A stretch of 64,000 nt of DNA, from the NCBI GenBank assembly GCA_024644235.1, contig JAHELJ010000011.1, forward strand, positions 1-64,000. Reading direction: 5' to 3'. The notes under the pieces were generated by a model, which was given only the letters and a program-made list of their open reading frames with translations, made no database searches and had not been told where the DNA came from. Position numbers and translations under genes: made by a program. This stretch comes from Lewinellaceae bacterium (GTDB lineage: Bacteria; Bacteroidota; Bacteroidia; Chitinophagales; Saprospiraceae). Positions 1-7,920 of the stretch are shown in pieces (the first letter of the stretch is position 1; the number at the start of each line of letters is the position of its first letter).

Positions 1-193
1 CTCCAAAACTGTTGGTGATCGTCACTTCACAACCCACGGGCAACGCAGCGGTAGTCACGAAATCACTCAGGAGCAAGTACGTGTCACCATTGGCATCCAA
101 GCTGGCATTCACCGGCCGGCAGTTAGGTCCTGACTGGGCTGATACTTGAAGGGATAAAAAAAGGGCAGTACAAAACAGTACAAATCTGTTCAT
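1..193 (-). CDS. Secreted protein, N-terminal fragment cut by the left window edge
   Basis: The reverse strand from ATG at 193 reads a classic signal peptide (MNRFVLFCTALFLSLQVSAQ, cleavage likely after VSA) followed by about 44 residues of a mature domain containing two cysteines. Only 64 codons are visible, with no stop before the window edge, so this is the 5' end of a longer gene. The short mature part (NCRPVNASLDANGDTYLLL) resembles the start of beta-sandwich surface proteins common in Saprospiria, such as the large T9SS protein at the right edge, but no domain can be assigned. The call as a secreted protein is secure; the function is unknown. Confidence 0.75.
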   Translation of the reverse strand, partial: MNRFVLFCTALFLSLQVSAQSGPNCRPVNASLDANGDTYLLLSDFVTTAALPVGCEVTITNSFG

Positions 194-328
194 GGTTCAG
201 TTTTCGGTTACTAAATAATCTAAAATCGGTTTGTGAAACCCCCGCCAGGGTGAGGAAGGAGAATCAAGTCATTCGCGTCATATTAGCTGCAAAAACAATA
301 CCATTTTTCCCCTAATATGTTTGCGCGG

Positions 329-336
329 CAAAAATA
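329..336 (-). promoter_or_regulatory. Candidate -7 element (TATTTTTG) for the left-edge secreted gene
   Basis: Read on the minus strand this is a perfect match to the Bacteroidota TAnnTTTG -7 element, about 135 bp upstream of the ATG at 193, which would give a long 5' leader. A plus-strand match (TATGTTTG, 316-323) lies back to back with it but would fire into the 3' end of the NUDIX gene. No clear -33 TTG is seen, and the surrounding AT-rich sequence makes chance matches likely. Confidence 0.25.
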
Positions 337-399
337 AGGGTTTTAGCTTATAAATCAAGCCATTAGGTGACTTAGATTAAGGAAGAAATTGATGCAGAC

Positions 400-1023
400 T
401 CATGTCTTATCTGCTCCTGCCTTCAATCTACTGATGACATCTAAAATACTGGCATATGTGTTCGCCTCATTGTCAAGAAATTCAGCTGGATTCCGCCAGG
501 CTGCGGCTTCGATGGATTCCTCTGATTGCAGCACCAAATTTGTCGATAAGGGCCTCATCTGATACCAGACGGTCTTCTTGAGCACCCTCCGGCCTTTGAG
601 ATGATAGGTGTGGTGGGTCACACCAAGTTTACTGACGATTTCAACATCCAGTCCCGTTTCTTCCCGTACTTCTCTTATCGCTGTTTCTTTATTCTTTTCC
701 CCTTTGTCCCTTTTCCCCTTGGGCAGATCCCAGCAATCAAACCGGTAGATGAATAGTACTAGACCTTCGTCGTTAACGACGACCCCTCCAGCCGCTTTGA
801 TATTCTTGAACAACTTCTTGAAGTCTTCAAACAACCTCTTTGGATCTTCACCCTGTAAAACGATATTCGGTGAGCTCTTAGACTTTTCGTACTTGTCAAT
901 TACATTGAGAAGTTGGTTTCGTCCTCCCATATAGGGTAGAATAATTCTTGTCCCATTGTCATCACTCGCATCATCCCGGGAACGCAGCTCGAGAAGGTGG
1001 TCATTTATGTAGATTTTGTACAT
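400..1023 (-). CDS. NUDIX hydrolase with a Bacteroidota-type N-terminal extension
   Basis: This 207-residue protein has a complete Nudix box: G, five residues, E, seven residues, then REVREETGL, at roughly residues 100-125. It should hydrolyse a nucleoside diphosphate linked to another moiety using Mg2+. The substrate cannot be read from sequence. The first ~75 residues (MYKIYINDHLLELRSRD...) are not part of the Nudix fold and look like a lineage-specific N-terminal domain. It is divergent from pyrE with only 26 bp between start codons, a pairing that suggests a link to nucleotide metabolism (inference). The start is ATG at 1023; the CAT of that codon overlaps a -7 element serving pyrE. Confidence 0.88.
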   Translation of the reverse strand: MYKIYINDHLLELRSRDDASDDNGTRIILPYMGGRNQLLNVIDKYEKSKSSPNIVLQGEDPKRLFEDFKKLFKNIKAAGGVVVNDEGLVLFIYRFDCWDLPKGKRDKGEKNKETAIREVREETGLDVEIVSKLGVTHHTYHLKGRRVLKKTVWYQMRPLSTNLVLQSEESIEAAAWRNPAEFLDNEANTYASILDVISRLKAGADKT

Positions 1024-1026
1024 TTG
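1019..1026 (+). promoter_or_regulatory. Candidate pyrE -7 element (TACATTTG) overlapping the NUDIX start codon
   Basis: TACATTTG matches the TAnnTTTG consensus exactly and sits 24 bp before the pyrE ATG at 1050, consistent with a short leader. It covers the complement of the divergent NUDIX start codon (1021-1023). No convincing -33 TTG is visible at the usual distance, so the assignment is tentative. Confidence 0.45.
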
Positions 1027-1049
1027 GACGAATTTTCCAAAATCCTAAT

Positions 1050-1688
1050 ATGTCCATGGATTATGGTCGCCTGGTGGCATCACATCTGTTGCAAATAAAA
1101 GCAATTCGTCTCAACGCGAAAAATCCATTTACATGGGCTTCCGGAATCCGTTCACCCATCTATTGTGACAATCGTATCTCCCTTTCCTATCCACATGTCA
1201 GAAATGATATCAAGAAGGCCTTAGTGGAGCTTTCTCACCGGTTCTCCCCCTTCGAGGTAATCGCAGGTGTAGCTACTGCCGGCATCCCCCACGGAGCCCT
1301 TTTAGCCGATACGCTTGGGTTGCCATTTATCTATGTACGCAGTAAGGCCAAGAAGCACGGGAGAAAGAACCTGATTGAGGGTAAGTTGGAAGGCGGAGAG
1401 AAAGTACTGGTTATTGAAGATCTAATCAGTACAGGGGGAAGTAGCATTCAGGCTATTCAAGCTCTAAATGAAGCCGGGGCTGAAGTAATTGGACTGGCAG
1501 CGATCTTTACCTACCAAATGGATTTTGCCGAGAAGCGCTTCCAAGATCTTGAGATCCAGGTAGAAACCATCACGGATTACACCCGGCTGATCAATGCGGC
1601 AGTGGAAGAAAACCATGTGGAAGGTGACGATCTCGAACTGTTAAAGGCCTGGCGAGAATCTCCATCTTCCTGGGATCCTGGTTCATAA
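1050..1688 (+). CDS. pyrE: Orotate phosphoribosyltransferase
   Basis: PyrE transfers the phosphoribosyl group of PRPP to orotate to give OMP in de novo pyrimidine synthesis. The PRPP-binding loop VLVIEDLISTGGSS is at about residues 118-131, and the N-terminal segment (HLLQIKAIRLNAKNPFTWASG) is the family's orotate/hood region. The basic catalytic loop RSKAKKHG is at about residues 93-100. At 212 residues it has the family's normal length. The open frame extends upstream to 948, but that stretch is antisense to the NUDIX gene, so ATG 1050 (or 1056) is the real start. It is followed 15 bp later by an M42 peptidase. Confidence 0.93.
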   Translation: MSMDYGRLVASHLLQIKAIRLNAKNPFTWASGIRSPIYCDNRISLSYPHVRNDIKKALVELSHRFSPFEVIAGVATAGIPHGALLADTLGLPFIYVRSKAKKHGRKNLIEGKLEGGEKVLVIEDLISTGGSSIQAIQALNEAGAEVIGLAAIFTYQMDFAEKRFQDLEIQVETITDYTRLINAAVEENHVEGDDLELLKAWRESPSSWDPGS

Positions 1689-1703
1689 ATTGAAGATTTA
1701 ACT

Positions 1704-2783
1704 ATGCCGATTATTACAAAGAAATCCGAGTCCTTTCTGACCGATTACATTAACAACGCCTCTCCTACCGGATTTGAATCCTCAGGACAGAAATTGTGGT
1801 TGGAATACGTCAAGCCCTTTATAGATGAATGGCATATTGACAACTATGGAACTGTCTATGGAGTTATCAACCCAGGCAAAGACTTTAAGGTTGTCATCGA
1901 GGGACACGCCGATGAGATCTCCTGGTTTGTAAACTTCATTACTAAAGACGGGTTTATTCATGTGATAAGAAACGGCGGTTCTGATCATGTCATCGCCCCA
2001 TCCAAGCGGGTGAATATCCACACCTCAAAGGGCATCGTAAGGGGATTATTTGGTTGGCCAGCCATCCACATGAGAAAAGGGAAGGACGCCAATCTCAGTC
2101 CGGCAATGGATAATATTTTCATTGATGTGGGGGCAAAGAATAAAGATGAAGTGCTGGAAATGGGGGTACATGTCGGCTGTGTAATCACTTACGAGGACCA
2201 ATTTGAAGTGCTGAACGATCGATATTATGTTGGACGAGCCTTGGATAACCGAATGGGCGGATTTTGCATTGCCGAGGTTGCCAGGCTTCTCAAACAAAGA
2301 AAAAAGAAACTGCCTTATAGCCTCTATGTCGTGAATGCCGTGCAAGAAGAAATAGGTCTACGCGGAGCCCAAATGATAGCTGAGACGATTAGGCCTAACG
2401 TCGCAATCGTCACTGATGTCACCCACGATACACATACCCCACTGATCACTGCCAAAAAGCATGGCGACGTCAGGGTCGGAAATGGTCCTTCTTTGACCTA
2501 TGCGCCAGCTGTTCATAATCTTCTACTCGAACTAATCATAAAGACCGCGGAGAGCAAAAAGATCCCGTTTCAGCGGGAAGCTGCTTCAAGATCGACTGGA
2601 ACGGATACCGATGCTTTTGCCTACTCCGGTGGAGGTGTACCCTCCGCCCTAATCAGCCTGCCCTTGAGATACATGCATACAACAGTGGAAATGGCTCATA
2701 AAGAAGACGTTGAAAATTTGATAACCCTTATCTATGAGACCCTCCTAAAACTCAAGAAGGGACATAACTTTAAATATTTCTAG
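1704..2783 (+). CDS. M42 family metallopeptidase (glutamyl aminopeptidase / FrvX-like)
   Basis: This 359-residue protein is a cytosolic dinuclear-metal aminopeptidase of the M42 (tetrahedral aminopeptidase) family, which trims peptides from the N terminus. Visible ligands and catalytic residues are the GHADEI histidine (about residue 68), the RALDNRMGG aspartate (about 180), the catalytic QEEIG acids (about 215), the VTDVTHDTHTP aspartate (about 240) and the MHTTVE histidine near residue 322. Length and motif order fit the family. It sits 15 bp after pyrE on the same strand, so it is probably co-transcribed, with no evident metabolic link. Confidence 0.92.
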   Translation: MPIITKKSESFLTDYINNASPTGFESSGQKLWLEYVKPFIDEWHIDNYGTVYGVINPGKDFKVVIEGHADEISWFVNFITKDGFIHVIRNGGSDHVIAPSKRVNIHTSKGIVRGLFGWPAIHMRKGKDANLSPAMDNIFIDVGAKNKDEVLEMGVHVGCVITYEDQFEVLNDRYYVGRALDNRMGGFCIAEVARLLKQRKKKLPYSLYVVNAVQEEIGLRGAQMIAETIRPNVAIVTDVTHDTHTPLITAKKHGDVRVGNGPSLTYAPAVHNLLLELIIKTAESKKIPFQREAASRSTGTDTDAFAYSGGGVPSALISLPLRYMHTTVEMAHKEDVENLITLIYETLLKLKKGHNFKYF

Positions 2784-2797
2784 AAAGTCAGGGCTTC

Positions 2798-3667
2798 TTG
2801 TCATTCATAATCAAGCTGGTTGATCTCATCCTCTACAGCAACCTCTGGATTGCTCTGGGTGCAGCTTCGATGGTCTGGCAAATGCAAATTCTTGCCGGCA
2901 CCGTCTACTGGCCATCTGCTTTGGCTGCCTTTATCTTCTTTTCCACTCTGTTTATTTATGCGATGCACCGCGTGATTGGTTTTAGCATCATCGACCGGAC
3001 TATTCCCAATCGGAGATTGGAAATCATTACGACCTTTCAATCGCATATCGTGATTTTTGCAGCAATCGCTGCACTTGGTTTGATCTTATCAGCCTACTTT
3101 ATCAATCTCAAGACATTGCTGCTGTTTATCCCGGCAGCTGTCATCTCAGCTCTTTATATCAGTCCCCTTTTTAAAAAGAAGCGATTGAGAGACTTGCCCC
3201 ATATCAAGATATTCCTCATCGCCATGGTTTGGTCGTGGATCACTTCCTGTATTCCGCTAATTGTGGAGAGTTCATTCTCGGGAATACAGATCGGGATCAT
3301 TGGCTTGGAGAAGTTTCTATTCGTATTGACCATAACATTGCCTTTTGACATTAGAGATATGCAAGTTGATGATCTTCATCAAGTGCAGACCATACCTCTA
3401 AGAATTGGCCGGCACAAGACCAGAACATGGATTTCGATTCTTCTTATTTCGTTATTTATCGTAATTGTCCTGGCATTCTTTCTCAATGTATATTCCGTAT
3501 CGCAAACAACCGGACTGTTGGTCTTTTATATCGTGCTCAATTCGCTCATTCAACTTGCTCTAAATCGGAATCATGACTATTACTACTCAGGCCTTCTGGA
3601 TGGCACCTTTCTGCTTCAATTCCTCTTTGTCCTGCTCTTTACACAGCTTTCATCGCTAATGTCATAA
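2798..3667 (+). CDS. UbiA-like polytopic membrane protein (divergent prenyltransferase)
   Basis: This 289-residue protein has eight or nine hydrophobic segments. The second Asp motif of UbiA prenyltransferases is recognisable at about residues 184-195 (PFDIRDMQVDDLHQVQTIP). The first, normally NDxxDxxxD, is degenerate (YAMHRVIGFSIID, about residues 54-66). It may therefore be catalytically altered or act on an unusual substrate. The start is TTG at 2798, chosen because the resulting N terminus (MSFIIKLVDLILYSNLWIAL) flows directly into the first membrane segment; no ATG is near. It follows the M42 gene by 14 bp. Membership of the UbiA superfamily is fairly firm, function is not. Confidence 0.7.
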   Translation: MSFIIKLVDLILYSNLWIALGAASMVWQMQILAGTVYWPSALAAFIFFSTLFIYAMHRVIGFSIIDRTIPNRRLEIITTFQSHIVIFAAIAALGLILSAYFINLKTLLLFIPAAVISALYISPLFKKKRLRDLPHIKIFLIAMVWSWITSCIPLIVESSFSGIQIGIIGLEKFLFVLTITLPFDIRDMQVDDLHQVQTIPLRIGRHKTRTWISILLISLFIVIVLAFFLNVYSVSQTTGLLVFYIVLNSLIQLALNRNHDYYYSGLLDGTFLLQFLFVLLFTQLSSLMS

Positions 3668-3699
3668 CTTCGACATAATGGGTATTTCCCGTATATCAT

Positions 3700-3730
3700 A
3701 GGAAACACGGGGTGTTTCCTGACAGTTTTT
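3700..3730 (+). terminator. Hairpin with T-run after the UbiA-like gene
   Basis: AGGAAACAC, loop GGG, then GTGTTTCCT forms a perfect 9-bp stem, followed after GACAG by five T. This looks like an intrinsic terminator for the upstream gene, although the T-run is 5 nt from the stem. It also argues against the GTG at 3712, inside the stem, as start of the next gene. Confidence 0.45.
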
Positions 3731-3735
3731 ACAAC

Positions 3736-4716
3736 ATGGCATGGATTTCTGATTTCGTCAAAGTCAACCTGATTGCCGTATTGATGTTCACAACGGTTGT
3801 ACCGTTGATGGGCCAGACCTGTTGTTCCGGAGGGGTACCCGTCTCTGCCAACCTGGGCATGCCCAACCATGGTTCCAACGTACTCCAATTAAGTCTCAAC
3901 TATGATCTTAATGTGCTGCGAACTTTAAAAACCGGCAAAGAAGTACTAAATGATAATAATCGAAAACGCACCACTCATTCCATTTTGTTCGAAACAGGGT
4001 ACAGTTTCTCATCTCGTTTTTCGGTAGATGCACTTTTCTCTTGGGTGCGACAGGAACGTCTCATTACCAATTTTGGCAACAGGGAGTTGACTAGCACCAA
4101 CGGAATTGGTGATATGACTCTGCTTTTCAAATATCTGGCGGTTGATCGACCAGACTTTTCTATTGCCACAGGCATAGGAGTAAAAGCTCCGACGGGAGCC
4201 TCTGCCCTACTGACGAGTGATGGCCTGGCTTTAAGCGCTGATCTACAGCCAGGTAGTGGAGCCTGGGATGGCCTGGGATGGATAAACATCAGTCACCAAC
4301 CTATGTTTCGGCCAGGAGCAACGCTCTCACTAAATGCGATTTACAGTCACAAAGGGAAGAACAGCGATTATCTAGGATCACAAGTCTATAAGTTTGGAAA
4401 TGAATTTCAGCTGATTTTAGGGTATAGTGATCGACTGCTGCTGGGTAATCAACTGCTGGATCCAGCTGTAATGTTTCGGTATCGAGTCGCTGATCCTGAC
4501 CAAAATGAAGGTCTGCTACAACCCAGCACCGGTGGCAAATGGATCTTTATCAATCCCTCGGTATCCTTTTGGATCAACCAGGATCTCTCTTTCAATGGCA
4601 ACATCGAATTGCCCCTTTTCGCCAATATCACTGGTACCCAGGTCACTCCGACTTACCGGATCAACACCGGGATTTACTATAAATTGAAAATTTCAAGGAA
4701 AACCGTCGCATTATGA
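3736..4716 (+). CDS. Exported outer-membrane beta-barrel protein with N-terminal CCSGG motif
   Basis: The start is ATG 3736, giving a signal peptide (MAWISDFVKVNLIAVLMFTT...) and a mature protein beginning near QTCCSGGVPVSANLG. The rest (about 300 residues) alternates short amphipathic strands rich in aromatic residues and glycine and ends with a strand-like segment (TYRINTGIYYKLKIS), typical of a small outer-membrane barrel. The vicinal cysteines followed by Ser-Gly-Gly right after the signal peptide are striking and could bind a metal (inference). The stop overlaps the start of the DUF3179 lipoprotein by 4 bp (ATGA), so the two are translationally coupled. A 10-bp tandem repeat lies at 4261-4280. 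No defined substrate is known to me. Confidence 0.7.
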   Translation: MAWISDFVKVNLIAVLMFTTVVPLMGQTCCSGGVPVSANLGMPNHGSNVLQLSLNYDLNVLRTLKTGKEVLNDNNRKRTTHSILFETGYSFSSRFSVDALFSWVRQERLITNFGNRELTSTNGIGDMTLLFKYLAVDRPDFSIATGIGVKAPTGASALLTSDGLALSADLQPGSGAWDGLGWINISHQPMFRPGATLSLNAIYSHKGKNSDYLGSQVYKFGNEFQLILGYSDRLLLGNQLLDPAVMFRYRVADPDQNEGLLQPSTGGKWIFINPSVSFWINQDLSFNGNIELPLFANITGTQVTPTYRINTGIYYKLKISRKTVAL

Positions 4717-5783
4717 GAATCCTCGCAAAATATTTCATCCCTATTCTCACTGGCATGCTGATATTTTTGAGCTGCAGTGACGATCAATCCAGCCCGGTTC
4801 CGGGAGGTGGAAACTTCTCGTCGGATTGGATTCTGGATCAATCAGAAGTGTTCGACGGCGGACCGGGTAAGGATGGCATTCCCAGTGTTGATGATCCCAA
4901 GTTCATTAATACTTCCGAAGTTGATTTCAATCGGGAAGCGGATCTGGTGCTCGCCATTAAGATCGATGCGGAAATCAAGGGCTATTCCCATGTCATACTT
5001 GACTGGCATGAAATCGTCAACGACCGGGTCGGAGGACAGTCAGTGGCCATAACTTATTGTCCATTGACCGGAACCGGAATTGCATGGGATCGATTTGTAG
5101 GGGGCTCGGAAACCACCTTTGGGGTATCCGGTCTGCTCTACCGAAACAACCTTATCCCTTACGACCGTCGTACAGATAGTAACTGGTCGCAAATGAGGCT
5201 GGATTGTGTACAGGGTGAATTAGTCACAACGAAAATCAACACATTTCCTATGATCGAAATGCCTTGGTCGACCTGGCAATTGATGTTTCCCAATGAAAGC
5301 GTAATGTCTTTGGAAACTGGTTTCAGCCGGAGTTACGGTGTTTACCCGTATGGCGACTACCGTTCTAATAACAACCGACTGCTATTTCCGGTGGGCCAGG
5401 AAGATTTCCGCCTTCCGCGGAAAGAGCGGGTGCTAGGAGTCATTATCGGCAATTCTGTGAAGGTTTATCGATTTACGCCTTTTGCAAATGGATTAGACGT
5501 CATCCAAGACGATCATGCCGGCCGCGAGATTGTCATCGTAGGGTCAAAGGAACACAACTTTATGATAGCCTACGAAAATCCCAATGACCTCCAATTTACC
5601 CCTTCAGAAATTCAACCTGGTGGAATAGTCATGACAGATCAGGATGGAGGGCGCTGGAATATCTTTGGGGAAGCAGTCGACGGGCCAAATCAAGATAAGA
5701 AATTAGGGAGCATTGATGCATTCATTGGCTACTGGTTTGCCTTTGGAGCATTCCACCATGAACCTGATATTTTTGGTGAATAA
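4713..5783 (+). CDS. DUF3179 domain-containing lipoprotein
   Basis: The 356-residue protein begins with a lipoprotein signal (MRILAKYFIPILTGMLIFLSC, lipidated Cys at 21). The mature part carries the hallmark DUF3179 segments: KDGIPSVDDPKF (about residue 52), LDWHEIVNDRVGGQSVAITY (about 95-114) and CPLTGTGIAWDR (about 115-126). The conserved Cys in the CPLTG motif suggests a redox or metal role, but the biochemical function of DUF3179 is not established. It starts inside the last codons of the barrel gene (ATGA overlap), suggesting one assembly or pathway at the outer membrane. Confidence 0.85.
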   Translation: MRILAKYFIPILTGMLIFLSCSDDQSSPVPGGGNFSSDWILDQSEVFDGGPGKDGIPSVDDPKFINTSEVDFNREADLVLAIKIDAEIKGYSHVILDWHEIVNDRVGGQSVAITYCPLTGTGIAWDRFVGGSETTFGVSGLLYRNNLIPYDRRTDSNWSQMRLDCVQGELVTTKINTFPMIEMPWSTWQLMFPNESVMSLETGFSRSYGVYPYGDYRSNNNRLLFPVGQEDFRLPRKERVLGVIIGNSVKVYRFTPFANGLDVIQDDHAGREIVIVGSKEHNFMIAYENPNDLQFTPSEIQPGGIVMTDQDGGRWNIFGEAVDGPNQDKKLGSIDAFIGYWFAFGAFHHEPDIFGE

Positions 5784-5788
5784 TTCTC

Positions 5789-6469
5789 TCAGGCTTTATC
5801 GAGGAGATCTGGTCGCCTCGATTTCGTTCTCCGGATTGCTTCCTCTTCACGCCATTGTTCGATTGCACCATCATTGCCGGACAGCAAGATCTCCGGTACC
5901 TTCCATCCGTTAAAGTCAGCAGGCCGCGTATATACCGGGGGAGCCAGGATATTATCCTGAAAGCTATCAAAGAGGGCTGATGTTTCGTCATTTAAAACTC
6001 CGGGGATCAGTCGACCAACTGAATCAACCAAGACTGCAGCGGCAAGTTCGCCACCGGAGAGCACGTAGTCACCAATGCTGATTTCCATGGTGACCATATG
6101 ATCTCTGATGCGTTGGTCGATACCTTTGTAATGTCCACAAATACAAAGTAGATTCCGACACAGGGATAGGCGGTTGGCTACACTCTGGGTCAATTTTTCT
6201 CCATCCGGCGTGAAGTAGATAATCTCATCATATGCTGTTTCCCCTTTGAGCTCGGCAATGGCATTGAACAGTGGCTCCGCCATCATTACCATACCCGCAC
6301 CTCCTCCATATTGATAATCATCGATCTGTTTGTGTTTACCCAATCCATACTGTCTCAGATCAATAACATTTACATTAAGCAGGCCACGCTCTCTTGCTCT
6401 CTGTAAGATAGAGTGGTCAAAAGGACCCGAAAGCAAATCGGGAACTGCCGAAAGAATATCTATTTTCAA
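5789..6469 (-). CDS. trmD: tRNA (guanine-N1)-methyltransferase
   Basis: TrmD methylates G37 of tRNAs with SAM, preventing +1 frameshifting. The 226-residue protein has the family start MKIDILSAVPDLL, the DDYQYGGGAGMVM motif (about 50-62), the GHYKGIDQR loop (about 112-120) and the SAM-binding knot IGDYVLSGGELAAAVLVDS (about 132-150). Its length is normal. The start overlaps the stop of the upstream dipeptidase by 4 bp. Unlike many bacteria, it is not flanked by rpsP, rimM or rplS. Its 3' end is 5 bp from the convergent DUF3179 gene. Confidence 0.96.
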   Translation of the reverse strand: MKIDILSAVPDLLSGPFDHSILQRARERGLLNVNVIDLRQYGLGKHKQIDDYQYGGGAGMVMMAEPLFNAIAELKGETAYDEIIYFTPDGEKLTQSVANRLSLCRNLLCICGHYKGIDQRIRDHMVTMEISIGDYVLSGGELAAAVLVDSVGRLIPGVLNDETSALFDSFQDNILAPPVYTRPADFNGWKVPEILLSGNDGAIEQWREEEAIRRTKSRRPDLLDKA

Positions 6470-7872
6470 TCCTGGCGGTATTGCCCATTCTTCAGTTCTC
6501 CGTAGAACTGATAGAAGTAGGGAATTGTTCGAATCCCCTGATAAAAATTAAAGATTCCGTAATGCTCGTTGGGTGAATGAATGTCATCGGAATCAAGGCC
6601 GAAGCCCATAAGTACCGATTTCACACCCAGTACTTCTTCAAAGAGTGAAACGATGGGTATACTACCACCTCCCCGTGCAGGGATAGGTTTCTTCCCAAAG
6701 GTCTGTTCCATAGCCATTGCGGCGGCTTTATACTCTACACTGTCTACCGGGGTTACTGCCGGTCGCCCATGATGATGAGGCCGGACATCTACTTTCACTC
6801 CATCGGGTGCGATGGCTTTGAGGTGATCAGTGAAAATTGCTACAATCTCATCAGGGTCTTGATCAGGCACCAGACGCATGCTGATCTTGGCGTGAGCTTT
6901 GGAAGGCAAAACCGTCTTTGCACCGTCACCGGTATATCCGCCCCACATGCCATTTACATCAAGGGTTGGTCTAACCGTAGTGCGTTCCAATGTAGTGTAA
7001 CCGGCCTCTCCCATCACCGCATCGATACCGAGATCCCGTTTGTAGGCTTCCTCGTCATGAGGTGCCTTGTTCATATCGACTCGTTCCTGTTGACTAAGCT
7101 CTTGCACCTTATCGTAAAATCCCGGAATTGTGATACGATGTTTCTCGTCATGCAATGATCCAATCATTTGCGATAACACATTGATCGGGTTGGCCACTGC
7201 CCCTCCATAGACCCCTGAATGCAGATCACGATTGGCCCCTGTTACTGTCACTTCCACATAACTCAATCCTCGAAGTCCTGAAGTAATTGAAGGAGTTTCA
7301 TTAGAGATGATTGCGGTATCGGAAATCAAAATCACATCGCATGTCAAGAGATCTTTGTGCTCCTTACAGAATCCTGCAAGGTGTTCAGATCCGACTTCCT
7401 CCTCCCCTTCCAATAAGAACTTAACATTGCATCGTAGGGCATCATAACTCAGCATGGCTTCCATGGCCTTGATGTGCATAAATACCTGCCCCTTATCGTC
7501 GCAAGCTCCCCTGGCATATATGGCTCCATCTGGATGGGTTTCAGACTTCTTAATCACCGGTTCAAAAGGGGGTGACTCCCATTGATCGAGTGGATCGGGT
7601 GGTTGCACATCATAGTGGCCATACACCAACACTGTTGGCCAGGCAGCATTGATCATCTTTTCGCCAAAGACGATGGGATGACCATCAGTGTCGAAAATTT
7701 GGGTCTGTTCAATGCCAGCCTTTCGGAGGGCCTCAGCCATTGCTGTAGCAGCTTTCTTCACATCTCCGGCATGAGCGGGGTCAGCACTGATCGATGGTAT
7801 CTTTAGTATACCAATCAATTCCTCGAGAAATCGCTCTTTGTTGTTTTCAATATATGTCTGTACAGCTTCCAT
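6466..7872 (-). CDS. M20 family dipeptidase (CNDP/PepV-like)
   Basis: The 468-residue cytosolic metallopeptidase hydrolyses di- or short peptides. Metal ligands and catalytic residues visible are H and D of VLVYGHYDVQPPDP (about residue 85), D of GACDDKGQ (about 122), the EE pair of LEGEEEVGS (about 155), D of LISDTAI (about 185) and H of SPNEHYGIF near the C terminus. The long insertion between the two metal-ligand halves (about 200-380) is the dimerisation lid of the M20A dipeptidase group. It overlaps trmD by 4 bp, so the pair is probably translated together. The exact peptide specificity is unknown. Confidence 0.9.
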   Translation of the reverse strand: MEAVQTYIENNKERFLEELIGILKIPSISADPAHAGDVKKAATAMAEALRKAGIEQTQIFDTDGHPIVFGEKMINAAWPTVLVYGHYDVQPPDPLDQWESPPFEPVIKKSETHPDGAIYARGACDDKGQVFMHIKAMEAMLSYDALRCNVKFLLEGEEEVGSEHLAGFCKEHKDLLTCDVILISDTAIISNETPSITSGLRGLSYVEVTVTGANRDLHSGVYGGAVANPINVLSQMIGSLHDEKHRITIPGFYDKVQELSQQERVDMNKAPHDEEAYKRDLGIDAVMGEAGYTTLERTTVRPTLDVNGMWGGYTGDGAKTVLPSKAHAKISMRLVPDQDPDEIVAIFTDHLKAIAPDGVKVDVRPHHHGRPAVTPVDSVEYKAAAMAMEQTFGKKPIPARGGGSIPIVSLFEEVLGVKSVLMGFGLDSDDIHSPNEHYGIFNFYQGIRTIPYFYQFYGELKNGQYRQD

Positions 7873-7920
7873 CCATCTTATTTTTCCAGTCTCAATCTAC
7901 GAGTGCAATCTTACACCTTT

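Noticed and set aside
948-1049. N-terminal extension of PyrE to 948
   Set aside because: It is antisense to the NUDIX coding region, adds His-rich residues absent from the family, and would put the promoter inside the gene.
3712-3735. GTG 3712 as start of the barrel gene
   Set aside because: It lies inside a perfect 9-bp hairpin, and ATG 3736 gives a cleaner signal peptide.
4261-4280. Tandem 10-bp repeat as a phase-variation switch
   Set aside because: Just two copies occur, inside an intact gene; that is too few to claim slippage control.
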